Shown in pieces: positions 45,428-54,001 of a stretch of 64,000 nt of DNA. The notes under the pieces were generated by a model, which was not told the DNA's origin, searched no databases, and saw only the letters and a program-made list of their open reading frames with translations. Origin of the DNA: Rubrivirga marina. GTDB lineage: Bacteria; Bacteroidota; Rhodothermia; Rhodothermales; Rubricoccaceae. The DNA is taken from the NCBI RefSeq assembly GCF_002283365.1, contig NZ_MQWD01000001.1, forward strand, positions 253,948 to 317,947, given 5' to 3'. The position numbers and the translations under genes are program-made. Numbering within the stretch: the first letter of the stretch is position 1; the number at the start of each line of letters is the position of its first letter.

Positions 45428-45540
45428 CAGAGTGAGGGCACGCGATCCGTATCGCGCCGCTACGACCTCCTACCGTTGCTGCCGTCAGGCCCTGGCGGAG
45501 TTCAGAGGGAGCTGGCCGTACGGGACGTGCCCTCACTCTG
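45428..45540 (-). ncRNA. ffs: Bacterial signal recognition particle (SRP/4.5S) RNA
   Basis: A 113-nt minus-strand element. The outer stem is a perfect 15-bp pairing of 45428-45442 with 45526-45540. The apical part reads CCAGGGCCTGACGGCAGCAAC on the minus strand, with a conserved CAGG on the 5' side and AGCA on the 3' side of the Ffh-binding internal loop. The loop is TGAC, a URRC tetraloop instead of the more common GGAA. Ends are approximate. It lies just upstream of yajC, placing two protein-export components together. Confidence 0.9.
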
Positions 45541-45710
45541 CCGGCGGGCCGCGAAACACGTCGGGGCGGCCGGCAGATCGAAGGTACCCCGCGCCCGATC
45601 GAATGTTGCGAAGGGCGCGGGAATCCCTCTCCCCCGCCCGGCCCGCCTCGGCGCGGCCGCGGCACCTCGCGCGACGTCGACTCGTATCCCCCGGAAACCC
45701 GACCGACCGA

Positions 45711-46757
45711 ATGCGCCGCGCCTTCCTGCTCGTCCTCCTGGCCGCGTCGACGGCGACCGCCCAGCCGATCCCGCTCGACTCGCTGGCCCGCGCCGCCGCC
45801 GAGGCGGACGGGCTCCCGTCGCTCGTCGTCGGCATCGTCGCGGGTGGCCAGCGGCACGTCGCGGCCGTCGGGACGGTCGACGGCGCGGCGCCCGACGCGC
45901 ACACCGTCTACGAGATCGGCTCCGTGTCGAAGGTCCTCACGTCGCTCGCGCTGGCGGACGCCGTCACCAACGGCGAGCTCGAGTTGACGACGCCGGTCGC
46001 GACGCTCCTCCCCGACACGCTCGACGTCGCCGCGTTCGCCTCCGGGCCGTACCGCCTCGTCGACCTCGCCACCCACACGTCGGGCCTCCCGCGCCTGCCG
46101 GTCGACCTCGCCATGGTGCGCGGGTTCGACCTCGCGGACCCGTACGCGCTCTACGGCCCCGACCGGCTGATGGCGTTCCTCGAACGGGCCGAGATCGAGA
46201 CGGCGCCGGGCGAGACGTACGGGTACTCGAACCTCGGCGCGGGCCTGCTCGGCTACGCCCTGGCCCGCCACGACGGCACGACCTACGCCGAGGCCGTCCG
46301 CCGCCGCGTGCTCGCCCCCCTCGGCCTCGACGAGACGACGCTCGGCGACGCTCGACTCGCGCCCGCTCACGGCGCCGACGGCGCGCCCGTCCCTCACTGG
46401 ACGTGGACCGACGCGACGGCCGGCGCCGGCGGCTGGCGCTCGACGGTGAGCGACCTCCTGACGCTCGCCGAGGCCGCCCTGACCCCGTCCGCCTCGGCCC
46501 TCCCCGCGTCCCTGGCGCTGTCGCTCGAGCCCCAGGTCGCCGCCCGCGACGACGTGGCGGTCGGGCTCGCGTGGCACCTCTCGCCCCTCGACCTCCAGAC
46601 GATGGCCTGGCACAACGGGATGGTCGGCGGCTCGGCCGCGTTCGTCGGCGTCGTGCCCGAGGCGGGCGTGGCCGTGGTCGCGCTGACGAATCGCCAAGCC
46701 AGCGTCGACGGGCTCGGGGTCGAGATTCTCCGCCGGCTCATCGCGCGGGAGGAATAG
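45711..46757 (+). CDS. Serine hydrolase, class C beta-lactamase/DD-peptidase family
   Basis: A 348-residue secreted protein with a Sec signal peptide (ending ATAQ). The active-site motifs of the family are present: SVSK with Ser71/Lys74, YSN with Tyr172, and a C-terminal HNG in place of KTG. Such proteins act as esterases, D-amino-acid peptidases or beta-lactamases; the HNG form is usual in the esterase/peptidase relatives, so antibiotic hydrolysis is not implied. The ATG at 45711 gives the signal peptide. It is divergent from the SRP RNA. Confidence 0.88.
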   Translation: MRRAFLLVLLAASTATAQPIPLDSLARAAAEADGLPSLVVGIVAGGQRHVAAVGTVDGAAPDAHTVYEIGSVSKVLTSLALADAVTNGELELTTPVATLLPDTLDVAAFASGPYRLVDLATHTSGLPRLPVDLAMVRGFDLADPYALYGPDRLMAFLERAEIETAPGETYGYSNLGAGLLGYALARHDGTTYAEAVRRRVLAPLGLDETTLGDARLAPAHGADGAPVPHWTWTDATAGAGGWRSTVSDLLTLAEAALTPSASALPASLALSLEPQVAARDDVAVGLAWHLSPLDLQTMAWHNGMVGGSAAFVGVVPEAGVAVVALTNRQASVDGLGVEILRRLIAREE

Positions 46758-46833
46758 AGGCGAAGAGGCGAGAGGACCAGGGCGCACACCGCGAGCACCC
46801 CGTTTCTTCCGTCTCCCCTCCGCCCCGCCCGCC

Positions 46834-48132
46834 ATGATCGACCGCTACACCCGCCCCGAGATGGGGGCGATCTGGACCGAAGAAGCGCAGTACCAAGCCT
46901 GGCTCGACGTCGAGCTCGCCGCCTGCTGGGCATGGGCCGAGGCCACCGGCCAGATCCCGCACGAGGACGTCGAGACGCTCTATGAGAACGCCTCTTTCAG
47001 CGTGAGCCGGATCCACGAGATCGAGGCCGAGACGCGGCACGACGTGGTCGCCTTCACGCGGGCCGTGAGCGAGACGCTCGGCCAAGAGCGGAAGTGGGTC
47101 CACTACGGCCTCACGTCGTCCGACGTCGTCGACACGGCGCAGTCGCTCCGACTGCTGCGCGCGAACAAGATTCTGCGCGAGGGCCTCGTCCGCCTCGGCG
47201 AGGTGCTGGGGGCCCGCGCCCGCGAGCACAAGCACACGGTCTGCGTGGGACGGACGCACGGCGTCCACGCCGAGCCGACGACGTTCGGCCTCAAGCTGGC
47301 CCGGTTCTACGACCAGGTCCAGCGCGACGTCGAGCGGTTCGACGCGGCGGCCGAGGCGGTCCGGGTCGGCAAGCTGTCGGGCGCCGTCGGCACGTTCGCC
47401 AACATCCCGCCGGAGGTCGAGCGCCTGACGTGCGAGCGACTGGGGCTCAAGGCCGCGCCGATCTCGACGCAGGTCCTGCCCCGCGACCTCCACGCCCAGT
47501 ACCTCGCCGCGCTCGCGCTCATCGGAACCACGATCGAGACGATCGCCGTCGAGATCCGGCACCTCCAGCGGAGCGAAGTGCTCGAGGCCGAGGAGGCGTT
47601 CGGGAAGGGGCAGAAGGGCTCGTCGGCGATGCCGCACAAGCGGAACCCGGTCGGCTCGGAGAACCTGACGGGCATGGCCCGCCTCATGCGCGGCTACATG
47701 GTCGCGGCCTACGAGAACGTGGCGCTCTGGCACGAGCGCGACATCAGCCACTCGTCCGTCGAGCGCGTGATCCTCCCGGACGCGACCATCGCGCTCGACT
47801 ACGCCCTCGCCCGGCTCTCCCGGATCGTCGAGAACCTGACGGTCTACCCGGACCGGATGGCCGAGAACCTCGACCGGACGTACGGGCTCGTCTACAGCCA
47901 GCGGCTCCTGCTGATGCTCATCGAGACGGGTCTCAGCCGCGAGGACGCCTACGACACGGTCCAGCCGCTCGCGATGCAGGCGTGGCGCGAGCGCCGGAGC
48001 TTCCGCGAGATCGTCGAGGGCGCGCCCGGCATCACCGCGTACCTCTCGGACGACCAGATCGCCGGTGCCTTCGACCCGGCCTATCACCAGGCGCAGGTGG
48101 GCACCCTCTTCGAGCGCGTCGGGCTGGCGTAA
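46834..48132 (+). CDS. purB: Adenylosuccinate lyase
   Basis: A 432-residue fumarase/aspartase-superfamily enzyme. The signature loop SSAMPHKRNPVGSENL is intact, and HYGLTSSDVVDTAQSL and GRTHGVHAEPTTFGLK supply the active-site His residues. It performs two steps of purine synthesis (SAICAR to AICAR, adenylosuccinate to AMP). The length and the MIDRYTRPEMG start match the family. It ends 300 bases before the caspase gene, with a strong hairpin between. Confidence 0.96.
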   Translation: MIDRYTRPEMGAIWTEEAQYQAWLDVELAACWAWAEATGQIPHEDVETLYENASFSVSRIHEIEAETRHDVVAFTRAVSETLGQERKWVHYGLTSSDVVDTAQSLRLLRANKILREGLVRLGEVLGARAREHKHTVCVGRTHGVHAEPTTFGLKLARFYDQVQRDVERFDAAAEAVRVGKLSGAVGTFANIPPEVERLTCERLGLKAAPISTQVLPRDLHAQYLAALALIGTTIETIAVEIRHLQRSEVLEAEEAFGKGQKGSSAMPHKRNPVGSENLTGMARLMRGYMVAAYENVALWHERDISHSSVERVILPDATIALDYALARLSRIVENLTVYPDRMAENLDRTYGLVYSQRLLLMLIETGLSREDAYDTVQPLAMQAWRERRSFREIVEGAPGITAYLSDDQIAGAFDPAYHQAQVGTLFERVGLA

Positions 48133-48288
48133 CTGGCGGACAGCGCCGCCCCCCCGCGCTCCGTCCGCCGTTCGGGGCTGGACGGCGATCGTAGCAAACT
48201 GGGTCGGCGGCGAGCACGACCGAGACCGTCGCCGAACGGACGGGGTGCGGCGTCGAGAAGCACGACCGGCTGGCGAGGCCTCGCCGAC

Positions 48289-48318
48289 CCGGCCCCTCCG
48301 CAACGGAGCCGGGGCCGG
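48289..48318. terminator. Strong hairpin between purB and the caspase gene
   Basis: CCGGCCCC with TCCG pairs with CGGA and GGGGCCGG, with a small bulge and a three-base loop, about 156 bases after the purB stop. The rest of the 300-base gap holds an AGGCCC/GGGCCT hairpin at 48343-48367 and a relatively AT-rich stretch before the caspase start that may be its promoter. Confidence 0.5.
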
Positions 48319-48432
48319 ACCTCGAGCGTCGACGGGACAGAAGGCCCGGCATAAAACACTGGGCCTCAGGAGGATGGGAAGGGATTATCGCAACCCGACC
48401 TGTATTCTCTGGCCACCTTCCTCCGTCCGGCC

Positions 48433-51400
48433 ATGGCTCCCTCGCCTCCTCGCAAGCGGGCGCTGCTCATCGGGATCGACGAGTACCCGAACCTCAGCGC
48501 GTTCCACCAGCTCGAGGGGTGCGTCAACGACGTCACCGCGATGGCGGGGCTGCTGCGCGACCGCTTCGGCTTCGCCGACGAGGACGTCACGGTCCTGACC
48601 AACGCGGCCGCGACGCGCGCCGGCATCCTCGCTGCGCTCGACCGGCTGGCGGACGCGGTGGAGGCGGACGACGTCGTGGTGGTCCACTACGCCGGGCACG
48701 GTTCACAGATCACCGACCTCGACGGCGACGAGCCCGACGGCCTCGACGAGACGATCGTCCCGCACGACGGCGTCCGCCAGTCGGGCCCCAACACGGACAT
48801 CACCGACGACGAGATCCACGCCTGGATCCAGCGCGTCACGGCCACGACGCCGTTCCTCACGCTCCTCTTCGACTGCTGCCACTCGGGGACGGTCACGCGC
48901 GACGCGTTCGGCGCCCGTGCCCGCTCGCTCGCGCCCGACACGCGCCGCGCCGACCAGATCGGCCGCCGCCCCGGGGGCGTCCCCACGCGGAGCGTCACGG
49001 CGCCCGAGGGGCCGAGCGGCTGGCTTCCGCTCCACGACCGCTACGTCCTGATCGCGGGCTGCCGCGACGACGAGAGCGCCTACGAGTACCGCCCCTCGGA
49101 AGCCGACACGCCCCACGGCGCCCTCACCTACTTCCTCGTCCGCGCCCTGCGCGAGGCCACGCCCGGCACGACCTACCGCGACGTCTACGACCGCATCCGC
49201 CCGTCGGTCACGGCCCACTCGTCGAAGCAGCACCCCCAGATGGAAGGCGCCCTCGACCGGGCCGTCTTCGGCGTCCGCGACCTCGTGCCGATGCCGTTCG
49301 TCGCCGTCGCGGCGCGGGACGGGCAGACGGTGACGCTCGGCGGCGGAGCCGCGCACGGCCTGACCGTCGGCTCAGAGTGGGACGTCTACCCGGCCGGCAC
49401 CAAGACCGTCGCGGCGGCCTCTGCCCTCGGCCGGCTCCGCGTGACCGGCGTCGAGGCCGCCGAGTCGCGGGCGGAGGTCGTGGAGGAGCCGAGGGGCGGG
49501 TCGATCGGCCTCGGCGCGCGGGCCGTCGAGGTACACCGCGGGGCGTCGAGCCCGGCGCTCCGCGTGGACCTGGGCGTGCCCGACGCCGAGGCCCGCCAGC
49601 GCGTCGCGGCCGAGATCGACCGGTCGCCCGTGCTCCAGGCCGTGCCGGAGGGGGCGCCCGCCGACCTCCGGCTGGTCCGGCTGGCGCCGCGCGGCGCCGT
49701 GGCCGAGGGCGACGCCGTCCCCCAACTCGGCCCCCTCCCCGAGGCGACGTGGGCCGCCGTCGGCGCGGACGGGCGGCTGGTGTGCCCGCCCCACCCGGCG
49801 TCGAGGCCCGGCGTCGAGACGCTGATGCGGGAGAACCTCGAGACGGTCGCCCGCTACCGGATCGCCCTCGCCCTCGACAACCCAGTGCCCGGCCCGCTCC
49901 GCGGCTCCATCGACCTCCGGGTCCAACGGCTCGCCAACGGCACGTGGCAGGACGCCGAGCCCGAGGCGGGCGGCGAGGTCGTGTTCGAGGAAGGCGAGCG
50001 GCTGGCCTTCACCGTGACCAACCACCACACGGGGGACGTCTACGTCAACGTCCTCGACTTCGGCCTGGCCGGCGCCGTGTCGCCGCTGACGGTGCCGGGC
50101 TCGAACGAGGCGCTGGCGCCGGGCAACACCCTGCGGGTGGGCTACCCCAAGGGGATCCCGCTCGGCTTCCCCGCGACGTTCCCGTTCGTGCGGGAGCCCG
50201 GCGACGCCGAGGCGGTCGAGGGGACGGAGACGCTCAAGGCGTTCGTCACCACCCGCCCCACCGACTTCTCCGCGCTGAAGCAGGGCGGCGTCCGCTCGGC
50301 CGACCCCAGCAGCGGGTCGAGCCTCTCGGCGCTCCTGCGCCGGACGTTCCAGGGGGCCCCGACCCGCGACCTGTTCATCGACGAGGCGGAGCCCGGTGAC
50401 GACTGGACGACGGTCATGCGCACGTTCGTCCTCCGCCGCACCAGCCAGGGCGCCCCGCTCGGCGAGCGCGGCCTCGACCTGGGCGAGATCACGATCCGGG
50501 CGAGCGGGCTGGAGGGGCAGGTCCGCGTGCTCCCCCCGCCGCGGTTCAGCGCCCGCACCCGGAGCGCCGCGCCGACGACGGGCGCGCTCGACGCCGTGCT
50601 GGCGGGCGAGCACGTCGAGACGCTCCAGACGGTCGAGATCCAGCAGGCCCGGGTGCCCGCCACGCGCAGCCTGGGCGCCGAGCCCGAGATCCGGGTCGAC
50701 GTGCCGGCCGTCGAGGGCCACGGCCAGCTCCTGCTGGCGACCGACGAGAGCGGCGTCACGACGTGGCACGTCGCGGAGTCGCAGGCGGCCACGCGCAGCC
50801 TGGGCGCCACGCAGACGTTCGTGATCCGCGACGCCCGGCCCGCTCCGACGGCGACGGTCGCCACGCGTGGGCTCGTGGGCGCGGTCGGGACGAAGCTTAT
50901 CAAGCGGCTCGTCTTCCCCCTCATCGACCCGGTCCTCGGCGCCGTCGGGGCCCACTTCGCCGAGCGTTGGGAGGAGAAACGGCGGCCCTACGCCCTCCGC
51001 CCGTTCACGCCCGCCGACTTCCGGGCGCCCGCCGCCCCGCTCGGCGCCGACGACTGGCGGCGGCTCGGGGAGGGCCGGTCGCTCCTGTTCGTCCACGGCA
51101 CCTTCAGTCGGGCCCACTCGGCCTTCGGCGGGCTCGACGCCGAGACGCTGGCCGCGCTCGGCGACCGCTACGGCGGGCGCGTGTTCGCCTTCGACCACTT
51201 TACGCTCTCGCACGACCCCGAGGCCAACGTCCGCTGGCTGGTCGAGCACCTCCCGGACGACGCCGCGCTCGACCTCGACGTGGTGTGCCACTCGCGCGGG
51301 GGGCTCGTCAGCCGGGTCCTCGCCGAGCAGCAGAGCGCGCTGTCGCTGGGCGCGCGATCACTGCGCGTCGGGACGGTCGTGTTCGTGGCGTCGCCGAACG

Positions 51401-51900
51401 CCGGCACCTCCCTCGCCGACCCCGACCACATGGGGACGCTGGTGGACGCCTACACCAACCTCCTCAACTTCATCCCCGGCTCCCCCGTGACCGACGTCCT
51501 GGAGGGCGTGGTGACCGTCGTGAAGCAGCTCGCCGTGGGCGCCCTCGGGGGGCTCGACGGGCTCCAGGCGATGCGGCCGGGCGGGCCCTTCCTCCGCGAC
51601 CTCAACGCCCTCAACGGGCGCGGCGACACCCGCTACCTCGCCCTCGGCGCCGACTACCGGGCCACGCAGCCGGGGCTGGCGGCGTGGGTCAAGAACCGGC
51701 TGATGGGCCGCATCTTCGGATCCGCGAACGACCTCGTCGTCCCCACCGCGAGCGTCTACGCCGACACCGACGGCGACGGGGTGGACCTGGTCGCCGAGGC
51801 GGACCGCCACGTCTTCGCCGCCGACGCGGCGATCTCGCACACCGGGTTCTTCCAGCATCCCGACGCGCAGGCCCGCCTGCTCACGTGGCTCCAGGCCTGA
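48433..51900 (+). CDS. Metacaspase-like protease fused to a DUF4384-like region and an alpha/beta hydrolase
   Basis: A 1155-residue cytoplasmic multidomain protein without signal peptide. Residues 6-283 form a caspase-fold protease, with catalytic His89 in HYAGHGSQ and Cys149 in DCCHSGT. The acidic loop DEPDGLDETIVPHDG is typical of type I metacaspases, which cut after Arg/Lys. Residues ~475-600 resemble DUF4384. A linker holds ATR(S/G)L repeats at R745, R788 and R812. Residues ~880-1155 are an alpha/beta hydrolase with HGTF (H888), the nucleophile elbow CHSRGG (Ser954), Asp1100 and His1136. It is 15 bases upstream of the CHAT gene, so surely one transcript. A regulated killing or signalling enzyme is inferred. 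Confidence 0.88.
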   Translation: MAPSPPRKRALLIGIDEYPNLSAFHQLEGCVNDVTAMAGLLRDRFGFADEDVTVLTNAAATRAGILAALDRLADAVEADDVVVVHYAGHGSQITDLDGDEPDGLDETIVPHDGVRQSGPNTDITDDEIHAWIQRVTATTPFLTLLFDCCHSGTVTRDAFGARARSLAPDTRRADQIGRRPGGVPTRSVTAPEGPSGWLPLHDRYVLIAGCRDDESAYEYRPSEADTPHGALTYFLVRALREATPGTTYRDVYDRIRPSVTAHSSKQHPQMEGALDRAVFGVRDLVPMPFVAVAARDGQTVTLGGGAAHGLTVGSEWDVYPAGTKTVAAASALGRLRVTGVEAAESRAEVVEEPRGGSIGLGARAVEVHRGASSPALRVDLGVPDAEARQRVAAEIDRSPVLQAVPEGAPADLRLVRLAPRGAVAEGDAVPQLGPLPEATWAAVGADGRLVCPPHPASRPGVETLMRENLETVARYRIALALDNPVPGPLRGSIDLRVQRLANGTWQDAEPEAGGEVVFEEGERLAFTVTNHHTGDVYVNVLDFGLAGAVSPLTVPGSNEALAPGNTLRVGYPKGIPLGFPATFPFVREPGDAEAVEGTETLKAFVTTRPTDFSALKQGGVRSADPSSGSSLSALLRRTFQGAPTRDLFIDEAEPGDDWTTVMRTFVLRRTSQGAPLGERGLDLGEITIRASGLEGQVRVLPPPRFSARTRSAAPTTGALDAVLAGEHVETLQTVEIQQARVPATRSLGAEPEIRVDVPAVEGHGQLLLATDESGVTTWHVAESQAATRSLGATQTFVIRDARPAPTATVATRGLVGAVGTKLIKRLVFPLIDPVLGAVGAHFAERWEEKRRPYALRPFTPADFRAPAAPLGADDWRRLGEGRSLLFVHGTFSRAHSAFGGLDAETLAALGDRYGGRVFAFDHFTLSHDPEANVRWLVEHLPDDAALDLDVVCHSRGGLVSRVLAEQQSALSLGARSLRVGTVVFVASPNAGTSLADPDHMGTLVDAYTNLLNFIPGSPVTDVLEGVVTVVKQLAVGALGGLDGLQAMRPGGPFLRDLNALNGRGDTRYLALGADYRATQPGLAAWVKNRLMGRIFGSANDLVVPTASVYADTDGDGVDLVAEADRHVFAADAAISHTGFFQHPDAQARLLTWLQA

Positions 51901-51915
51901 CCCCGCCCCAAACCG

Positions 51916-53802
51916 ATGACCGAGTACCGCAACTTCTGGATCCGCATCGAGAACCGGGCCGACGGGCTCTACGTCTCCTCAAACTCGAGGGCGAGCGGGG
52001 CCGTGTCCGCGCCGCTCGTGCTCCCGGGGGACCTCGACGCGTACCGGCTCGAGGCTCTCCTGAAGGCGTCGAGCGCGACCCGGGGCGCCTCGGCCGGCCC
52101 CCGCCGCGACCTGATCCTCGAAGGCGCCGAGGCGCCCGCCGGCGTCTCCGAGCGCGAGGTGGGGAGCGAGCTGTTCCGCGCCCTCCTGCCCGGCCCGGTC
52201 CGCGACGCGTTCATGCGCAGCGCGGGGAGCGGCAAGGAGAACGGCGTCCGGATCCGCCTCCAGATCGACCCCAACGACCCGGAGCTCGCGAAGCTGGCCA
52301 GCCTCCCGTGGGAGCTGATCTACAACGACGTGACGCGCAAGGCGCTGGGCCGGTCCATGTACACCCCAGTGATCCGGTCGCTCGACGTGGCGCAGCCCTA
52401 CACGATGCGCCCGTTCGCGCCGCCACTCCGCGTGCTCCTGGTCCTGGCCAACCCCTCCGACACCCACCCGCTCGACCTCGACGGGGAGAAGCGGCGCGTC
52501 GTCGAGATCCTGGAGGGCCTCGACGGTGTGGAGGTCACCGTCATCGAGCATGCCACGGAGCGGAGGATCTACGACGCCCTCGACACCGGGCAGTACCACG
52601 CCCTCCACTACATGGGCCACGGCGGGTTCAGCGACTCGCGCGGCGGCGTCCTGCTTCTGGAGGACGAGCACGGGCGGTCCGCCCCGCTCTCCGCCGCCGA
52701 GCTCGGCGACGACCTCGCCGAGCGGCGCGCGATGCGCCTCGTGTTCCTCAACGCCTGCGACACCGGCCGGGCCAGCCACCGGGCCGGCGCCGACCCGTTC
52801 ACGGGCGTGGCCTCGGCACTCGTCGCGGCCGGCATCCCGGCCGTCGTCGCCATGCAGGTGCCCGTCACGGACACCGCCGCGCTCGCCTTCTCCGACAAGT
52901 TCTACACGATGATCGCCCACGGCGAGCCGGTCGACGCGGCCGTGGCCGTCGGGCGGCGGGCCATCTGGCGGGTCGACGAGAGCTCTCTCGAGTGGGCCAC
53001 CCCCGTGCTGTTCATGCGGGCCTCGGACGGCTTCCTGTTCGGGAAGCCGCCCTCCGGCGGAGAGGCCCGGCCCTCCGCCGTCGCCCCCGCGCCAGCGACG
53101 CCGGCCGAGCGGCCGCAGGCGGGACGACCGCGAGCAGAACGGCCGCCCGCCGAGCGGCCGCCAGCGGCGGCCACGCCTACAACGAGCATCGGTCAGAAGG
53201 TGAAGACGTGGGGCATCGGCGTCCTGGCGGGCCTCGGCGGGCTCGTGGTCCTCGCGGTCGCCATCGGCGAGTGCAGCGGCGACGTCGAGGACCCCTCCAT
53301 GGCCGCCGACAACAGCGTGGAGGAGGCCGAGATGTCCGATGAGGCCGAGACGCCCGACGAGGCTGAGACGTCCGACGAGGCGAGAGCCCTCGTCTCCAAC
53401 AGTGGAATCGCCGAGTACGCAGCCGATCCCGTTCAGCTGAGCGTGGCCCAGAACCTCGTCGACATGCGGCCGGACGGGATCGCGGGTGAGATGGAGACCA
53501 TCCTGTTCCTGTTCGAGAACGAGCCGGAGCTCATTCCTCTGCCCGTGGAGCCGGACCGCCAGTACGAGGTGATCGGGGTCTGCGACGACGACTGCACCGG
53601 CCTCTACCTGGAGCTCCTCCAGGCCGACGGCGTCACCCCCCTCGAGACGCAGGGCGATGTGACTGTGGACGACGGCAGCGAACCCCGCCTCCGCGTGACC
53701 CCCACGTCGGCAGACACCTACACCCTCGCCGTCACCCTCACCGACTGCTCCACGGTGCAGTGCTACGTCGGCGTCAGCGTCTACGAGTACGCGCTGGAGT
53801 AG
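51916..53802 (+). CDS. Membrane-anchored CHAT protease with extracytoplasmic four-Cys domain
   Basis: A 628-residue protein. The N-terminal ~380 residues form a CHAT (caspase HetF associated with TPR) protease. It has the LPWELIYN lead-in, catalytic His235 in HYMGHGG and Cys281 in FLNACDTG. A Pro/Ala/Arg-rich linker (376-428) leads to one transmembrane helix (about 432-452), then an acidic spacer with EAE(M/T)SDEAE repeats (469-489). A beta-rich domain (~505-628) follows with C556, C560, C611 and C616. Positive residues before the helix and likely disulfides after it put CHAT in the cytoplasm and the C-domain outside the inner membrane. Partner of the upstream caspase gene. Confidence 0.88.
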   Translation: MTEYRNFWIRIENRADGLYVSSNSRASGAVSAPLVLPGDLDAYRLEALLKASSATRGASAGPRRDLILEGAEAPAGVSEREVGSELFRALLPGPVRDAFMRSAGSGKENGVRIRLQIDPNDPELAKLASLPWELIYNDVTRKALGRSMYTPVIRSLDVAQPYTMRPFAPPLRVLLVLANPSDTHPLDLDGEKRRVVEILEGLDGVEVTVIEHATERRIYDALDTGQYHALHYMGHGGFSDSRGGVLLLEDEHGRSAPLSAAELGDDLAERRAMRLVFLNACDTGRASHRAGADPFTGVASALVAAGIPAVVAMQVPVTDTAALAFSDKFYTMIAHGEPVDAAVAVGRRAIWRVDESSLEWATPVLFMRASDGFLFGKPPSGGEARPSAVAPAPATPAERPQAGRPRAERPPAERPPAAATPTTSIGQKVKTWGIGVLAGLGGLVVLAVAIGECSGDVEDPSMAADNSVEEAEMSDEAETPDEAETSDEARALVSNSGIAEYAADPVQLSVAQNLVDMRPDGIAGEMETILFLFENEPELIPLPVEPDRQYEVIGVCDDDCTGLYLELLQADGVTPLETQGDVTVDDGSEPRLRVTPTSADTYTLAVTLTDCSTVQCYVGVSVYEYALE

Positions 53803-54001
53803 TCAGGGAGGCCACGCGCTCGATCGACGAATCTCTGCGCGAATCACACAACGCCTAGATGCCTGTTTCTTGAAGCTAATTTACTGCAAGTTATGGTGGC
53901 ATAATAAGAGGACGGCGCTCGACCATCACTTATCAAGACGACCTGCCTGAGCGCCCTTCCGCAACACCCGAGCGGTTCACGACCACCGAGAGGGTGGGCC
54001 G
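53803..54001. other. AT-rich spacer between convergent genes
   Basis: This 199-base gap is far richer in A and T than the rest of the window, especially 53840-53940 (for example GCTAATTTACTG and GGCATAATAAG). It holds no gene. A GGCGCTC/GAGCGCC pairing (53914-53920 with 53949-53955) is the only inverted repeat seen. It separates the caspase/CHAT pair from the small Gly-tailed protein gene. Confidence 0.5.

Noticed and set aside
45062-45430. FMN riboswitch before ribBA
   Set aside because: ribBA follows yajC after 14 bases, and no RFN-like conserved core is visible upstream of yajC; the structured element there is the SRP RNA.
45432-45710. In-frame upstream extension of the serine hydrolase
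   Set aside because: It would overlap the SRP RNA and remove the clear signal peptide at 45711.
45711-46757. Antibiotic-resistance beta-lactamase
   Set aside because: The SxxK and YxN motifs are shared by many esterases and D-peptidases, and the third motif is HNG, so resistance is not supported.
53320-53390. GAGGCCGAGA-type repeats in the CHAT gene as a CRISPR-like or mobile repeat
   Set aside because: They are in-frame codons for a short acidic EAE...DEAE spacer within a coding sequence, not spaced direct repeats.
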